Source: Roseovarius sp. | GTDB taxonomy: Bacteria > Pseudomonadota > Alphaproteobacteria > Rhodobacterales > Rhodobacteraceae | Reading direction: 5' to 3' | DNA: 64,000 nt | Assembly: GCA_002720475.1 (NCBI GenBank) | Contig: PBIL01000008.1 | Span: 141,757-205,756, forward strand | In this document: piece by piece, positions 17,398 through 26,352 of the stretch | Numbering within the stretch: the stretch's first letter is position 1 | Layout: every line of letters starts with the position of its first letter | Position numbers and translations under genes: made by a program | The notes under the pieces: generated by a model | What the model was told of the DNA's origin: nothing | The model's input: the letters and a program-made list of their open reading frames with translations, nothing else | Databases searched by the model: none

Positions 17398-17430
17398 GGG
17401 CGGATGTCGGACGGATGGCGCGCGACGGTC

Positions 17431-17460
17431 AAAAAAAAAACCCCGGCGCAAGGCCGGGGT
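17431..17460 (-). terminator. Rho-independent terminator of the candidate small RNA
   Basis: Minus strand: CCCCGGC, loop CTTGC, GCCGGGG, then ten consecutive T residues. The T-tract faces the minus strand, so it ends transcription arriving from above 17460, not the bdhA message. Confidence 0.85.
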
Positions 17461-17508
17461 CTAGTCATTGAGGCAGGTTTCATACAGGCAAGAAACCTAT
17501 CGAGCAGT
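17431..17508 (-). ncRNA. Candidate small RNA (about 78 nt)
   Basis: A self-contained transcription unit on the minus strand between bdhA and the YejA-like gene. Promoter: TTGGAT (17538-17543), 17-nt spacer, TATAAA (17515-17520), giving a start near 17508. The RNA would fold a 7-bp hairpin (AGGTTTC with GAAACCT, 10-nt loop containing TTGCCTG) at 17475-17498. It ends in a 7-bp CCCCGGC/GCCGGGG terminator hairpin with ten Ts (17431-17460). No ORF is apparent. I do not recognise it as a known Rhodobacterales sRNA; loop sequence CTTGCCTGTATG may be the seed. Confidence 0.65.
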
Positions 17509-17514
17509 GACCCC

Positions 17515-17543
17515 TTTATAAGCAATCAAGCGCCGCTATCCAA
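17515..17543 (-). promoter_or_regulatory. Promoter of the candidate small RNA
   Basis: TTGGAT at 17538-17543, exactly 17 nt spacing, TATAAA at 17515-17520 (minus strand). One of the strongest -10/-35 pairs in this very GC-rich window. Confidence 0.65.
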
Positions 17544-17552
17544 GCTAAAAGT

Positions 17553-17581
17553 TTGAAAAGACGGGACTCGCGTTTTACGGT
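17553..17581 (+). promoter_or_regulatory. Possible promoter of the YejA-like gene
   Basis: TTGAAA at 17553-17558, 17-nt spacer, TACGGT at 17576-17581. It lies back to back with the small-RNA promoter. Its predicted start falls at or next to the ATG at 17590, which would make that message nearly leaderless. Confidence 0.3.
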
Positions 17582-17589
17582 CAGGGTCA

Positions 17590-19455
17590 ATGACACAAGG
17601 CAGAGCAGGGATTGTTGCGAAAATGACCCCGGATTTTTTCCGCGCGGGCCGCGCCGTGATCGTGGCCGTTGCGCTTGCGCTCGGGGCACCCGCAGCCGGG
17701 GCCGCGCCGGTCCATGGCATAGCTATGTATGGGGCCCCCGCGCTCCCACCGGATTTTGTGTCGCTGCCCTATGCCAACCCGGATGCGCCCAAGGGCGGGC
17801 GAATCGTTACCGGCAATGTGGGCAGCTTCGATTCGCTCAATCCCTTCATCCTGCGCGGAACCCCGCCCTGGCAGCTGGCGCATCTCACGCATGAGACGCT
17901 GATGGGGCGTTCCTATGACGAACCCTTCACCCTCTACGGCCTTCTGGCCGAATCGGTCGAGACGGACGCGGCCCGCTCCTGGGTCGAGTTCACCCTGCGC
18001 GAGGAGGCCCGATTCTCGGATGGCAGCCCGGTCACGGTCGAGGACGTGATCTGGTCCTACGAGACGCTTGGGGCGCGCGGGCATCCGCGCTACCGCGCCT
18101 TCCGGGACAAGGTGGCGCGGATCGAGGCCACGGGGCCGCGCTCGGTCCGGCTCAGCTTCAACACCGAGGACCGCGAACTTGCGCTGCTCGCCGGGCTGCG
18201 CCCGATCCTGCAAAAGGCGCAATGGGAGGGGCGCGACATCGCCGAGGCGGGGCTTGACGACATCCCCGTCGGCACCGGCCCCTATGTCGTGGCCGATTAC
18301 GAGGCAGGCCGCTTCGTGCGCCTGACGCGCAATCCCGATTACTGGGGGCGCGATCTGCCCCTGCGCCGCGGCACCGCCAATTTCGACGAGATCCGCATCG
18401 AGTTCTTCGGTGACGACACCGTGCTCAAGGAGGCGTTCAAGGGCGGTCTGCTGAGCTATGTGCGCGAGTTCAACGCCGAGGCCTGGGCCACGCAATACGA
18501 CTTTCCCGCCGTCACGCGCGGCGAGATCGTGCTGAGCGAGATCCCGCATGGCAAGCCCTCGGGCATGACCGGCTTCGTCATGAACACCCGCCGCGCGCCG
18601 CTTGACGACTGGCGGGTGCGCGAGGCGCTGATCACCGCGTTCAACTTCGAATACATCAACGAGACGCTCACCGGCGGGCGGCAGCCGCGCATCACCTCCT
18701 ATTTCTCGGGTTCGGATCTGGCCATGCGGCCCGGCCCGGCCGAGGGGCGCGTGCGCGAATTGCTCCTGCCCTTCCGGGACACGCTCCTGCCCGGCACGCT
18801 CGAAGGCTACACCCTGCCCGAGGGCGACGGCACGGCGCGCAACCGCCGCAACCTGCGCCGCGCGCGCGCGCTGCTGGAAGAGGCGGGCTGGCACATCGAG
18901 GCGGGGCGGCTCGTGAACCGTGCGGGACAAGCCCTTGAATTGACGGTGCTTCTGCAACAGGACGGCCTTCTGGCGCAGGCCGGCGCGATGATGGACATCT
19001 ATGCGCGCGCGCTTGAGCGGCTCGGCATCCGCCTGACCATCGAGACGGTGGACAAGGCGCAATATGCCGAGCGCGAGGCGCAGTTCGATTTCGATCTGAC
19101 GATGATGCGCCGCGCGCTCTCGCTCAGCCCCGGCAACGAGCAGATGTTCTACTGGGGCTCGGAACATGCCGACACGCCCGGCAGCCGCAATCTCATGGGG
19201 ATGCGCTCCCCCGCCGCCGAGGCGATGATCCGCGCCATGCTCACCGCCGACACGCGCGAGACGTTCACCGCAGCGACCCGCGCGCTCGACCGGGTGCTGA
19301 CCGCGGGGCGCTATGTCATCCCGATCCACCGCTACAGCGTGGGACGTATTGCCCACAAGGCCGATCTGGCCTATCCTGTGGATAACCTGCCGCTATACGG
19401 AGACGGGATCCATTTCCTGCCCGAGGTCTGGTGGCAAGAGACAAGAAACGACTGA
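17590..19455 (+). CDS. Extracellular solute-binding protein, peptide type (YejA-like)
   Basis: Family 5 periplasmic binding protein of a peptide/microcin-C-type ABC importer, 621 residues. A signal peptide runs to about residue 39 (VIVAVALALGAPAAGAAP). Family landmarks are GIAMYGAPALPPDFVSLPYANP near the start, NVGSFDSLNPF, VGTGPYVV and PDYWGRDLP. YejA, not DppA/OppA, is suggested by the long N-terminal segment and the AMYG-P-LP-F pattern. A start at 17623 is possible. The expected permeases YejB/YejE and ATPase YejF are not in the window, so this may be an orphan copy. Confidence 0.85.
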   Translation: MTQGRAGIVAKMTPDFFRAGRAVIVAVALALGAPAAGAAPVHGIAMYGAPALPPDFVSLPYANPDAPKGGRIVTGNVGSFDSLNPFILRGTPPWQLAHLTHETLMGRSYDEPFTLYGLLAESVETDAARSWVEFTLREEARFSDGSPVTVEDVIWSYETLGARGHPRYRAFRDKVARIEATGPRSVRLSFNTEDRELALLAGLRPILQKAQWEGRDIAEAGLDDIPVGTGPYVVADYEAGRFVRLTRNPDYWGRDLPLRRGTANFDEIRIEFFGDDTVLKEAFKGGLLSYVREFNAEAWATQYDFPAVTRGEIVLSEIPHGKPSGMTGFVMNTRRAPLDDWRVREALITAFNFEYINETLTGGRQPRITSYFSGSDLAMRPGPAEGRVRELLLPFRDTLLPGTLEGYTLPEGDGTARNRRNLRRARALLEEAGWHIEAGRLVNRAGQALELTVLLQQDGLLAQAGAMMDIYARALERLGIRLTIETVDKAQYAEREAQFDFDLTMMRRALSLSPGNEQMFYWGSEHADTPGSRNLMGMRSPAAEAMIRAMLTADTRETFTAATRALDRVLTAGRYVIPIHRYSVGRIAHKADLAYPVDNLPLYGDGIHFLPEVWWQETRND

Positions 19456-19477
19456 GCAGGCAAGAATCGAGCGGACA

Positions 19478-19591
19478 ATGCGAAAACTGATGGTCGTTGC
19501 GATCCTCGGGCTTCTGGCGGGCTGTGCCACCGTCGATGGCATCGGGCGCGACATTTCCGGTGCCGCGCGCCGGGTGCAGAGCGCGTTCTGA
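19478..19591 (+). CDS. Entericidin-like small lipoprotein
   Basis: A 37-residue lipoprotein. The N-terminus is a short lipoprotein signal with lipobox LLAGC, followed by a mature part of about 20 residues (CATVDGIGRDISGAARRVQ) typical of the entericidin A/B family. In enterobacteria these form an antidote/toxin pair; single copies in alphaproteobacteria have no known role. The ATG at 19478 lies 22 nt after the YejA-like gene. A hairpin with ACGCC and GGCGT arms lies downstream, near 19635-19660. Confidence 0.75.
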   Translation: MRKLMVVAILGLLAGCATVDGIGRDISGAARRVQSAF

Positions 19592-19710
19592 GCACGCTTC
19601 GGGGCCACCGCGCAACAGACGCGACCCGCACACGCCTTGCCGCGCGCGGGGCGTGTTCCGGGCTGAGCATTGCCCCTTGACGCGCCGCCCCATCCTGTCA
19701 AAACCCCGTC

Positions 19711-20748
19711 ATGAGCACCGCCACCCTGACCATCGACCTCGACGCGCTCGTTGCCAACTGGCGCGCGCTCGATGCCCTCACCACCGGCGAGACGGCGGGC
19801 GTGGTCAAGGCCGATGCCTACGGTCTGGGCATGGCACGGGTGGCGCGGGCGCTGGCGCGCGCGGGCGCGCGGCACTTCTTCGTCGCCGTGGCCGAGGAAG
19901 GGGCCGCGCTGCGCGAGATCCTTGGCGAGAGCGTCACCATCCATGTCCTGTCCGGCCACATGCCGGGCGACGCGGACATGATCGGCGATTGCGCCCTCGT
20001 GCCGATGCTCAACTCGGTCGATCAGCTCATCCGCCATGCCGAGGCGCTGCCCGGCCATCCCTTCGGCGTCCAGCTCGATACCGGCATGAACCGCCTCGGC
20101 ATGGAGCCCGCCGAATGGCAGGCGGTGCGCGAGATCGCGCTCGCGCAGGCACCCGTTCTGCTCATGTCGCACCTTGCCTGCGCCGACGAGCGCGATCACG
20201 CCATGAACCCCCGCCAGCTCGCGCTCTTCCGAGAGATGACCGACGGGCTCGACATTCCGCGCAGCCTGGCCAATACCGGCGCGATGCTCCTGCATGGCGA
20301 TTACCATTTCGACCTCGCCCGCCCGGGCATCGGGGTCTATGGCGGCGCGCCCTTCACCGAGGCGCGCCCGGTGGTCACGCTCGACATTCCGGTGATCCAG
20401 TGTCGCGACCTGGAGACGGGCGAAAGCGTGGGCTATGGCTGCGATTTCATCGCCGAGCGCCCCACGCGCATCGCCACCGTGGCGGCGGGCTATGGCGACG
20501 GCATCCTGCGCGCCATGGGGCCGCGCACCAGCCTCTGGGCAGAGGACACCCCGTGCCCCGTGGCGGGCCGCATCTCGATGGATCTCATGGGCGTGGACAT
20601 CACAGAACTGGGGCGCGATCCGGCGCATCTGCAACTTCTCGGCCCGCAGCAGGGCATCGACGTTCTGGCCGCCAATGCGGGCACCATCGGCTACGAGATC
20701 CTGACCTCGCTGGGCGCGCGCCACACACGGCGCCATATCGGCGGATGA
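19711..20748 (+). CDS. alr: Alanine racemase
   Basis: PLP-dependent fold-type III racemase that makes D-alanine for peptidoglycan. It has 345 residues. The PLP lysine lies in [11 protein letters not shown] near the N-terminus, followed by [19 protein letters not shown] and the C-terminal [12 protein letters not shown]. The stop overlaps the start of mlaE (ATGA), linking cell-wall precursor synthesis to the lipid transporter genes. Confidence 0.95.
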   Translation: MSTATLTIDLDALVANWRALDALTTGETAGVVKADAYGLGMARVARALARAGARHFFVAVAEEGAALREILGESVTIHVLSGHMPGDADMIGDCALVPMLNSVDQLIRHAEALPGHPFGVQLDTGMNRLGMEPAEWQAVREIALAQAPVLLMSHLACADERDHAMNPRQLALFREMTDGLDIPRSLANTGAMLLHGDYHFDLARPGIGVYGGAPFTEARPVVTLDIPVIQCRDLETGESVGYGCDFIAERPTRIATVAAGYGDGILRAMGPRTSLWAEDTPCPVAGRISMDLMGVDITELGRDPAHLQLLGPQQGIDVLAANAGTIGYEILTSLGARHTRRHIGG

Positions 20749-21530
20749 GCTTGATCCTCGCCTTTCTCGCGTCCATCGGGCGCACGGTGCTGGCGGGGCT
20801 GGCGGGCGTGGGCCGCTTCACGCTCTTCGCCACGGAGACGGTGAGCCATCTGACGCGCCCGCCCTTCTACTGGCGCGAGTTCGGTCATGCGCTGGTGCAG
20901 ATCGGCTGGCTGTCGCTGCCCGTGGTGGGGATGACGGCGCTCTTCACCGGCGGGGCGCTCGCGCTGCAGATCTACGCGGGCGGTGCGCGGTTCAACGCCG
21001 AGACGGTCGTGCCCTCGATCGTCGCCATCGGGCTTACCCGCGAATTGGGCCCGGTGCTGGGCGGGCTGATGGTGGCGGCGCGCGTGGCCTCCTCCATCGC
21101 CGCCGAGATCGGCACGATGAAAGTGACCGAGCAGATCGACGCGCTCACCACGCTTTCCACCAACCCGATGAAATATCTCACCCTGCCGCGTGTCCTGGCC
21201 GCGACGCTCGCGGTGCCCGTGCTGGTCGGTGTGGGCGACGTGATCGGCATCATGGGCGGGTTTCTCGTGGGTGTGGCGCGGCTCGATTTCGGGGCGGCCA
21301 CCTATCTCAAGACCACGCTCGATTTCCTCGAGACATGGGACGTGGTCTCGGGCCTCATCAAGGGCTCGGTCTTCGGCTTCATCGTGGCGCTGATGGGCTG
21401 CTATCACGGGATGAACTCGGGGCGCGGCGCGCAGGGCGTGGGCCGCGCCACCAAGACGGCCGTGGTCGCAGCCTCGGTGCTCATCCTTGCCGCCAACTAT
21501 GTCCTGACCGAGGTGTTCTTTTCCGCATGA
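20745..21530 (+). CDS. mlaE: MlaE-family phospholipid ABC transporter permease
   Basis: Integral inner-membrane permease of the Mla/MCE lipid transporter, 261 residues. Landmarks: [10 protein letters not shown], the conserved [23 protein letters not shown] loop (starting near residue 94), and [13 protein letters not shown]. The ATG overlaps the alr TGA (ATGA). mlaF follows with another ATGA overlap. The MlaD-type MCE substrate-binding subunit, normally the next gene, is not here; the following gene is a MaoC hydratase. Confidence 0.92.
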   Translation: MSLILAFLASIGRTVLAGLAGVGRFTLFATETVSHLTRPPFYWREFGHALVQIGWLSLPVVGMTALFTGGALALQIYAGGARFNAETVVPSIVAIGLTRELGPVLGGLMVAARVASSIAAEIGTMKVTEQIDALTTLSTNPMKYLTLPRVLAATLAVPVLVGVGDVIGIMGGFLVGVARLDFGAATYLKTTLDFLETWDVVSGLIKGSVFGFIVALMGCYHGMNSGRGAQGVGRATKTAVVAASVLILAANYVLTEVFFSA

Positions 21531-22273
21531 TCGAGCTCAGGGACGTCCACAAGGCCTTCGGCGAGAACCGCGTGCTGCGCGGGGTGAACCTGACCGTCGC
21601 CTCGGGCAGCTCCATGGTGATCATCGGCGGCTCTGGCACCGGCAAGTCGGTGGCGCTCAAATGCATCCTGGGCCTCATCCGGCCCGATAGCGGCACGATC
21701 ACGCTTGACGGGCAGGACGTGACGCGGGGCGACCGCGATGCCTTTCTGGCGCGCTTCGGGATGCTCTTTCAGGGCGGCGCGCTGTTCGATTCGCTGCCCG
21801 TGTGGCAGAACGTGGCCTTTCGCCTGCTGCGCGGCTCGCTCAAGCGCCCGGCGCGCGAGGCGCGCGAGATCGCGGTGGAAAAGCTGCGCCGCGTCGGGCT
21901 GAAGCCGGACGTGGCCGACAAGTTCCCGGCGGAGCTTTCGGGCGGGATGCAGAAGCGCGTGGGCCTTGCCCGCGCCATCGCCGCCGAGCCCGAGATCATC
22001 TTCTTCGACGAGCCCACGACCGGCCTTGACCCGATCATGTCGGGGGTGATCAACGAGCTTATCCGCGAAATCGTGGTCGAGATGGGTGCCACGGCCATGA
22101 CCATCACCCATGACATGACCTCGGTCCGCGCCATCGCCGACAACGTGGCGATGCTCCATGACGGGGTGATCAAGTGGACCGGGCCGGTCTCGGAGATGGA
22201 TCATTCGGGCGATCCCTATCTCGACCAGTTCATCCACGGCCGCGCGGAAGGCCCCATCGAGGCGGTGCGCTGA
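21527..22273 (+). CDS. mlaF: MlaF-family phospholipid ABC transporter ATP-binding protein
   Basis: ATPase that drives the Mla lipid transporter at the inner membrane, 248 residues. Walker A is GGSGTGKS, the signature LSGGMQKRVGLARAIA, Walker B IIFFDEPTTGLDP and switch His in ITHDMTS. The GMQKR signature variant is typical of MlaF. The ATG overlaps the mlaE stop (ATGA). The MCE-domain partner must be encoded elsewhere. Confidence 0.93.
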   Translation: MIELRDVHKAFGENRVLRGVNLTVASGSSMVIIGGSGTGKSVALKCILGLIRPDSGTITLDGQDVTRGDRDAFLARFGMLFQGGALFDSLPVWQNVAFRLLRGSLKRPAREAREIAVEKLRRVGLKPDVADKFPAELSGGMQKRVGLARAIAAEPEIIFFDEPTTGLDPIMSGVINELIREIVVEMGATAMTITHDMTSVRAIADNVAMLHDGVIKWTGPVSEMDHSGDPYLDQFIHGRAEGPIEAVR

Positions 22274-22294
22274 CGCGACCCGTGCGATTTACCC

Positions 22295-22323
22295 TTGAAA
22301 TTTCTGCGGGCGCAAAGTAATAA
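22295..22323 (+). promoter_or_regulatory. Putative promoter of the MaoC hydratase gene
   Basis: TTGAAA at 22295-22300, 17-nt spacer, TAATAA at 22318-22323, in an unusually AT-rich stretch 60 nt before the MaoC ATG. Strong sigma-70-type match. Confidence 0.55.
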
Positions 22324-22384
22324 AATTCCAACTAGGGCGCAAAATTCGCCTCAAAATTACGCACCGAACGAATCGGAGGGGCGA

Positions 22385-22828
22385 ATGTTGGACAACCTGC
22401 CGCGCGGCACGATCTGCATCGAGGATATCGAGATGGGCATGGTGCGCCATCTGCGAAAGGTCGTGACAGACCGCGATATCGAGATGTTTGCCGAGGTCTC
22501 GACCGACCGGAACCCGGTCCATCTCGACGACGCCTATGCGCAGGACACGATCTTCGAGGGGCGCATCGCGCATGGCATGCTCACCGCCGGGCTGATCTCG
22601 GCGGTGATCGGCGAGCAGCTTCCCGGTCACGGCACGGTCTACATGGGCCAGACGCTGAAATTCCTCGCCCCCGTGCGCCCCGGCGACATGGTCCATGCCG
22701 AGGTCGAGGTGGTGGGCATCGACCACGGCAAGCGCCGCGTGCAGCTCGATTGCCGTTGCCTCGTGAACGGCAAGAAGGTGCTGATCGGCGAGGCGACCGT
22801 TCTCGCCCCCTCGCGCAAGTTCGACTGA
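22385..22828 (+). CDS. MaoC family (R)-specific enoyl-CoA hydratase-like protein
   Basis: Single hot-dog domain hydratase of 147 residues, related to PhaJ, which hydrates trans-2-enoyl-CoA to (R)-3-hydroxyacyl-CoA. The catalytic Asp41 and His46 lie in DRNPVHLDD. The loop after it reads GRIAHGMLTAG. The start at 22385 follows CGGAGGGG; longer in-frame starts would cross the promoter. It may feed polyhydroxyalkanoate synthesis or fatty acid metabolism; bdhA elsewhere in the window belongs to the same storage-polymer theme, but this link is inference. Confidence 0.85.
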   Translation: MLDNLPRGTICIEDIEMGMVRHLRKVVTDRDIEMFAEVSTDRNPVHLDDAYAQDTIFEGRIAHGMLTAGLISAVIGEQLPGHGTVYMGQTLKFLAPVRPGDMVHAEVEVVGIDHGKRRVQLDCRCLVNGKKVLIGEATVLAPSRKFD

Positions 22829-22907
22829 ACCCGGGCCGGCAGCTCGTGGCACCGCGCCACCGTGACCGCCCGATACGGACACCGTTGCCCTGCGCGCGGT
22901 GAGTTTC

Positions 22908-23618
22908 CTAGACCTGGAACAACGTTCCGACGACATAGGCGATCGTCGCCGCCGCGCCTCCGATCACCAGGGTCTCGAGAGAAGACCGCCACCATGGGCT
23001 CAGCGACCAGTAACTCTTGATGGCCCCGATTGCGGAAAACGTGACCATGGTCATCGCCGCCGATGTCGTGAACGCATTTTCCAATCCGATGATGAACGGG
23101 ATCAGCGGCAGAATTCCGGCGATCAGAAAGGAAACGAAGGTCGTGACAGCGGAGATAGCCGGATGAGGATCGATGCTGCCCAGCCCGTATTCGCCTTCCA
23201 TCATCAGGGCGATCCACTTCTCGCGATCCCGGGTTATCGCGTCGGTCGCCTGGCTCAGGACCTCGCCTGACAACCCCTTCTGGGCGAGGATCTCGCGAAC
23301 CTCGAGCCGCTCGCCTTCGGGAAACCGCCGGATGTGACCTTCCTCGATCCTGCGCAGGCGGTGCCTGTTATCAAGCTCTGCCTTGGTTCCCGAGTAGTTG
23401 GCAGCCGCCATGGAGAAACCGTCGGCCAGGACATTTGCCAATCCCAGTGCCACGATGACAAAGGGTGACAGCCCGGCGCCCGCGACGCCTGCGACGATCG
23501 CGAATGTCGTGACGGCGCCGTCGATCGCACCATAGACGGCGTCGCGCAACACGCCTCGTCCGGGCGGGGTGCCGATCCGCTTCGCAATCTCCTGCGGGGT
23601 ATGGGCATGCTCCGACAT
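22908..23618 (-). CDS. VIT1/CCC1-family iron/manganese transporter
   Basis: Membrane transporter of 236 residues in the VIT1/CCC1 family, which moves Fe2+ or Mn2+ out of the cytosol. The first helices contain GAIDGAVTTFAIVAGVAGAG. A conserved GFSMAAANY follows, then an acidic cytoplasmic metal-binding segment (residues 82-145, RRIEEGHIRRFPEGERLE) and three C-terminal helices. Third-position GC looks lower than in its neighbours, which may point to acquisition. It is transcribed alone, convergent with MaoC. Confidence 0.85.
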   Translation of the reverse strand: MSEHAHTPQEIAKRIGTPPGRGVLRDAVYGAIDGAVTTFAIVAGVAGAGLSPFVIVALGLANVLADGFSMAAANYSGTKAELDNRHRLRRIEEGHIRRFPEGERLEVREILAQKGLSGEVLSQATDAITRDREKWIALMMEGEYGLGSIDPHPAISAVTTFVSFLIAGILPLIPFIIGLENAFTTSAAMTMVTFSAIGAIKSYWSLSPWWRSSLETLVIGGAAATIAYVVGTLFQV

Positions 23619-23784
23619 CTCGGGCCTCCTTCGCTTTCAACCTAAAGGCACCTGCCTGCCTTGCCTTAATTCAGATCAACTCCCACACTCCCCGACCGAA
23701 GGATGGGGGATCGGAGGGGACATGCCGGCGGGCGGGCACGACAGGGCCCTTGCCCCTGCCGCGCCCCCCGCGCATCCTTGGGCC

Positions 23785-24738
23785 ATGAGCAGCCTTCCCA
23801 CCTGGGGCCTTGTCGCCACGATCAGGGCCCCCGCCCGTGACATCCTGAATTTCGCCGCATATCACCTAGATCTGGGCGCGCACCGGGTGCATGTCTATCT
23901 CGACGCCCCGAACCCGGAGGCCGAGGCGGCGCTCCGCGCGCATCCGAAATGCCGGGTGATCCTGTGCGATGACGGCTACTGGCACCGCCGCAAGGGCCGC
24001 CCCGAGGCGCATCAGCCGCGCCAGAGTGTCAACGCCACGCATTGCCTCAACCGCCGCCCGCAGGTGGACTGGCTCGCCCATATCGACGTGGACGAATTCC
24101 TCTGGCCCGCCACCCCCCTGCCCGAGCAGCTTGCCGCCCTGCCCGAGGAGACGTTGAGCGCGCGCGTGCGCCCGCTCGAGGCGCTCGCCCCCGATCCGGA
24201 CGAGCCGCCTCCCGAGGGCGTGACATGGTTCAAGTCCTGCGCCCGCCTCAAGGGACGCCGCGCCGAAGAGACCGCCGTGATCTATCCAGGCTTCGGCGCG
24301 CATCTCAATGGCGGCTTTCTGAGCCATGTCGCGGGCAAGGTCTTCGTGCGCACAGGCCAGCCCGACACGCGGCTGCGCATCCACAACGCGCTTCGCGGCG
24401 GACAGAAGGATGACAGCCCCCCAGAGCTCGAGAACACGCGGCTGTGCCACCTGCATGCCCATGACTGGCAGGACTGGCGCGCGCGGCTGGGCTATCGCCA
24501 CGCGCAGGGGGCCTATCGCCCGGGCATCCGCCCGGCGGGAACCGGCGCGCTGCCCATTCACGAGCTGCTCGCGCAGATCGAGACCGAGGGCGGCGAAGCG
24601 GGGCTGCGCGCCTTCTTCACCGAGGTCTGCACCGCCACGCCCGCCCTTCGCAGGCGGCTGGCGGCCCATGGCCACCTCCATGCCATCGCCCTCGATCTCG
24701 AGGCCAGACGCGCGCGCCACTTCCCCGGCACGGGCTGA
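23785..24738 (+). CDS. Glycosyltransferase family 2-like protein
   Basis: A 317-residue predicted glycosyltransferase (GT2/GT92-like). The N-terminus reads WGLVATIRAPARDILNFAAYH, the start typical of these enzymes. The metal-binding DxD is in AHIDVDEFLWP. A conserved KSCARLKGRR segment follows, and then HLHAHDW. No membrane segment is visible, so it is probably cytoplasmic. Acceptor and donor sugars are unknown; no surface-polysaccharide cluster is adjacent. Confidence 0.75.
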   Translation: MSSLPTWGLVATIRAPARDILNFAAYHLDLGAHRVHVYLDAPNPEAEAALRAHPKCRVILCDDGYWHRRKGRPEAHQPRQSVNATHCLNRRPQVDWLAHIDVDEFLWPATPLPEQLAALPEETLSARVRPLEALAPDPDEPPPEGVTWFKSCARLKGRRAEETAVIYPGFGAHLNGGFLSHVAGKVFVRTGQPDTRLRIHNALRGGQKDDSPPELENTRLCHLHAHDWQDWRARLGYRHAQGAYRPGIRPAGTGALPIHELLAQIETEGGEAGLRAFFTEVCTATPALRRRLAAHGHLHAIALDLEARRARHFPGTG

Positions 24739-24749
24739 TTCCGCTCGCA

Positions 24750-24778
24750 TTGACCGCCTGCGCCGCTTCCTGTAAGGC
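24750..24778 (+). promoter_or_regulatory. Putative promoter of the DEAD-box helicase gene
   Basis: TTGACC at 24750-24755, 17-nt spacer, TAAGGC at 24773-24778, leaving a 5' leader of about 95 nt before the ATG at 24880. Confidence 0.35.
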
Positions 24779-24879
24779 GGGCACAGCGGGCGGCCCGGAC
24801 AGGGCCGGTTGCGCAATGGTTGCGCGCCCCCGATGACAGATGTGCGGGCCATGATCAGCGTCCGCAAAAGCGGATAGAC

Positions 24880-26322
24880 ATGACCACATTCAGCGATCTC
24901 AACCTCAATCCCAAGGTTCTCAAGGCCGTCGAAGAGGCCGGATACACCACCCCCACCCCGATCCAGGCGGGCGCAATCCCGCCCGCGCTCGAGGGGCGTG
25001 ACGTGCTCGGCATCGCCCAGACCGGCACCGGCAAGACCGCCGGGTTCACCCTGCCGATGCTGTCGCTTCTGGCGCGGGGCCGCGCCCGCGCGCGCATGCC
25101 GCGCAGCCTCGTCCTGTGCCCCACGCGCGAGCTTGCCGCCCAGGTGGCCGAGAATTTCGACACCTATTCGAAACATCTCAAGCTCACCAAGGCGCTGCTC
25201 ATCGGCGGGGTGAGCTTCAAGGAACAGGACAAGCTCATCGACAAGGGCGTTGACGTGCTCATCGCCACGCCGGGCCGCCTGCTCGACCATTTCGAGCGCG
25301 GCAAGCTTCTGCTGACCGGCGTGCAGATCATGGTGGTGGACGAGGCCGACCGGATGCTCGACATGGGCTTCATCCCCGATATCGAGCGGATCTTCAGCCT
25401 GACGCCCTTCACCCGGCAGACGCTGTTTTTCTCGGCCACCATGGCCCCGGAGATCGAGCGCATCACCAATACCTTCCTCACCTCTCCGGCACGGATCGAG
25501 GTGGCGCGGCAGGCCACGGCCTCCGAGACCATCGACCAGCATGTGGTGATGATAAAACCCTCGCGCCGCGACAAGGCCGACGCCGAGAAGCGCGCCGTGC
25601 TGCGCGCGCTGATCGACGCCGAGGGCGAGGCCTGCACCAATGCCATCGTCTTCTGCAATCGCAAGGTCGATGTGGATATCGTGGCGAAATCGCTGGTGAA
25701 ATACGGCTATGACGCGGCCCCCATTCACGGCGATCTCGACCAGAGCCAGCGCACGCGCACGCTCGACGCCTTCCGCGCGGGTGAGTTGAAGATCCTCGTG
25801 GCCTCGGACGTGGCCGCGCGCGGGCTCGACGTGCCCTCGGTCAGCCATGTCTTCAATTTCGACGTGCCGGGCCACCCGGAGGACTACGTCCACCGCATCG
25901 GCCGCACCGGCCGCGCCGGGCGCTCGGGCAAGGCGCTCACCATCTGCAACCCGCGCGACGAGAAGGCGCTTGCCGCCGTGGAGGCGCTGGTCCAGAAGGA
26001 GATCCCGCGCCTCCCCGATCCGACCGCTGGCAATTTCCGGCCCGAGACCGCGGACGAGGAGATGCCCGAACGCAGCCCGCGCCCGAGCCGGTCGCACTCG
26101 CGCAGCCGCGGCGGCCCGCGCAAGGAGGCAGCGCCCGCCGACCAGCAGGCCCAGGCCGCCCCCGCCGAAACGCGCGCGCAGGAGGACCAGGAAGAGCGCC
26201 GCGAACCCCGGCGAGAAAGCCGCCCTCCCCGCCGCGACGAAAGCGGCCCCAAGGTCGTGGGCATGGGCGATCACCTGCCCGGGTTCATTGCTCTGAGTTT
26301 CGACGAGCGGCGGGCGGGCTGA
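24880..26322 (+). CDS. DEAD-box ATP-dependent RNA helicase (RhlE type)
   Basis: RNA helicase of 480 residues, probably in ribosome assembly or mRNA decay. The motifs occur in order: Q motif near TTPTPIQAGAIP, motif I AQTGTGKT, Ia PTRELAAQV, II DEADRMLDMGF, III FSATM, V ARGLDVPSV and VI HRIGRTGRAGR. The C-terminus (about 400-480) is a low-complexity Arg/Ser/Pro-rich tail that may bind RNA or partners. The start at 24880 is the family N-terminus MTTFSDLNLN. It converges on hsp20. Confidence 0.93.
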   Translation: MTTFSDLNLNPKVLKAVEEAGYTTPTPIQAGAIPPALEGRDVLGIAQTGTGKTAGFTLPMLSLLARGRARARMPRSLVLCPTRELAAQVAENFDTYSKHLKLTKALLIGGVSFKEQDKLIDKGVDVLIATPGRLLDHFERGKLLLTGVQIMVVDEADRMLDMGFIPDIERIFSLTPFTRQTLFFSATMAPEIERITNTFLTSPARIEVARQATASETIDQHVVMIKPSRRDKADAEKRAVLRALIDAEGEACTNAIVFCNRKVDVDIVAKSLVKYGYDAAPIHGDLDQSQRTRTLDAFRAGELKILVASDVAARGLDVPSVSHVFNFDVPGHPEDYVHRIGRTGRAGRSGKALTICNPRDEKALAAVEALVQKEIPRLPDPTAGNFRPETADEEMPERSPRPSRSHSRSRGGPRKEAAPADQQAQAAPAETRAQEDQEERREPRRESRPPRRDESGPKVVGMGDHLPGFIALSFDERRAG

Positions 26323-26352
26323 GCGCCGCCCGGCACGCGCGCCCCGGCCCTC

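Noticed and set aside
17431-17460. Terminator of the bdhA gene
   Set aside because: bdhA ends at 16565 on the minus strand, so the T-tract hairpin upstream of its start cannot end its message; it fits the small RNA instead.
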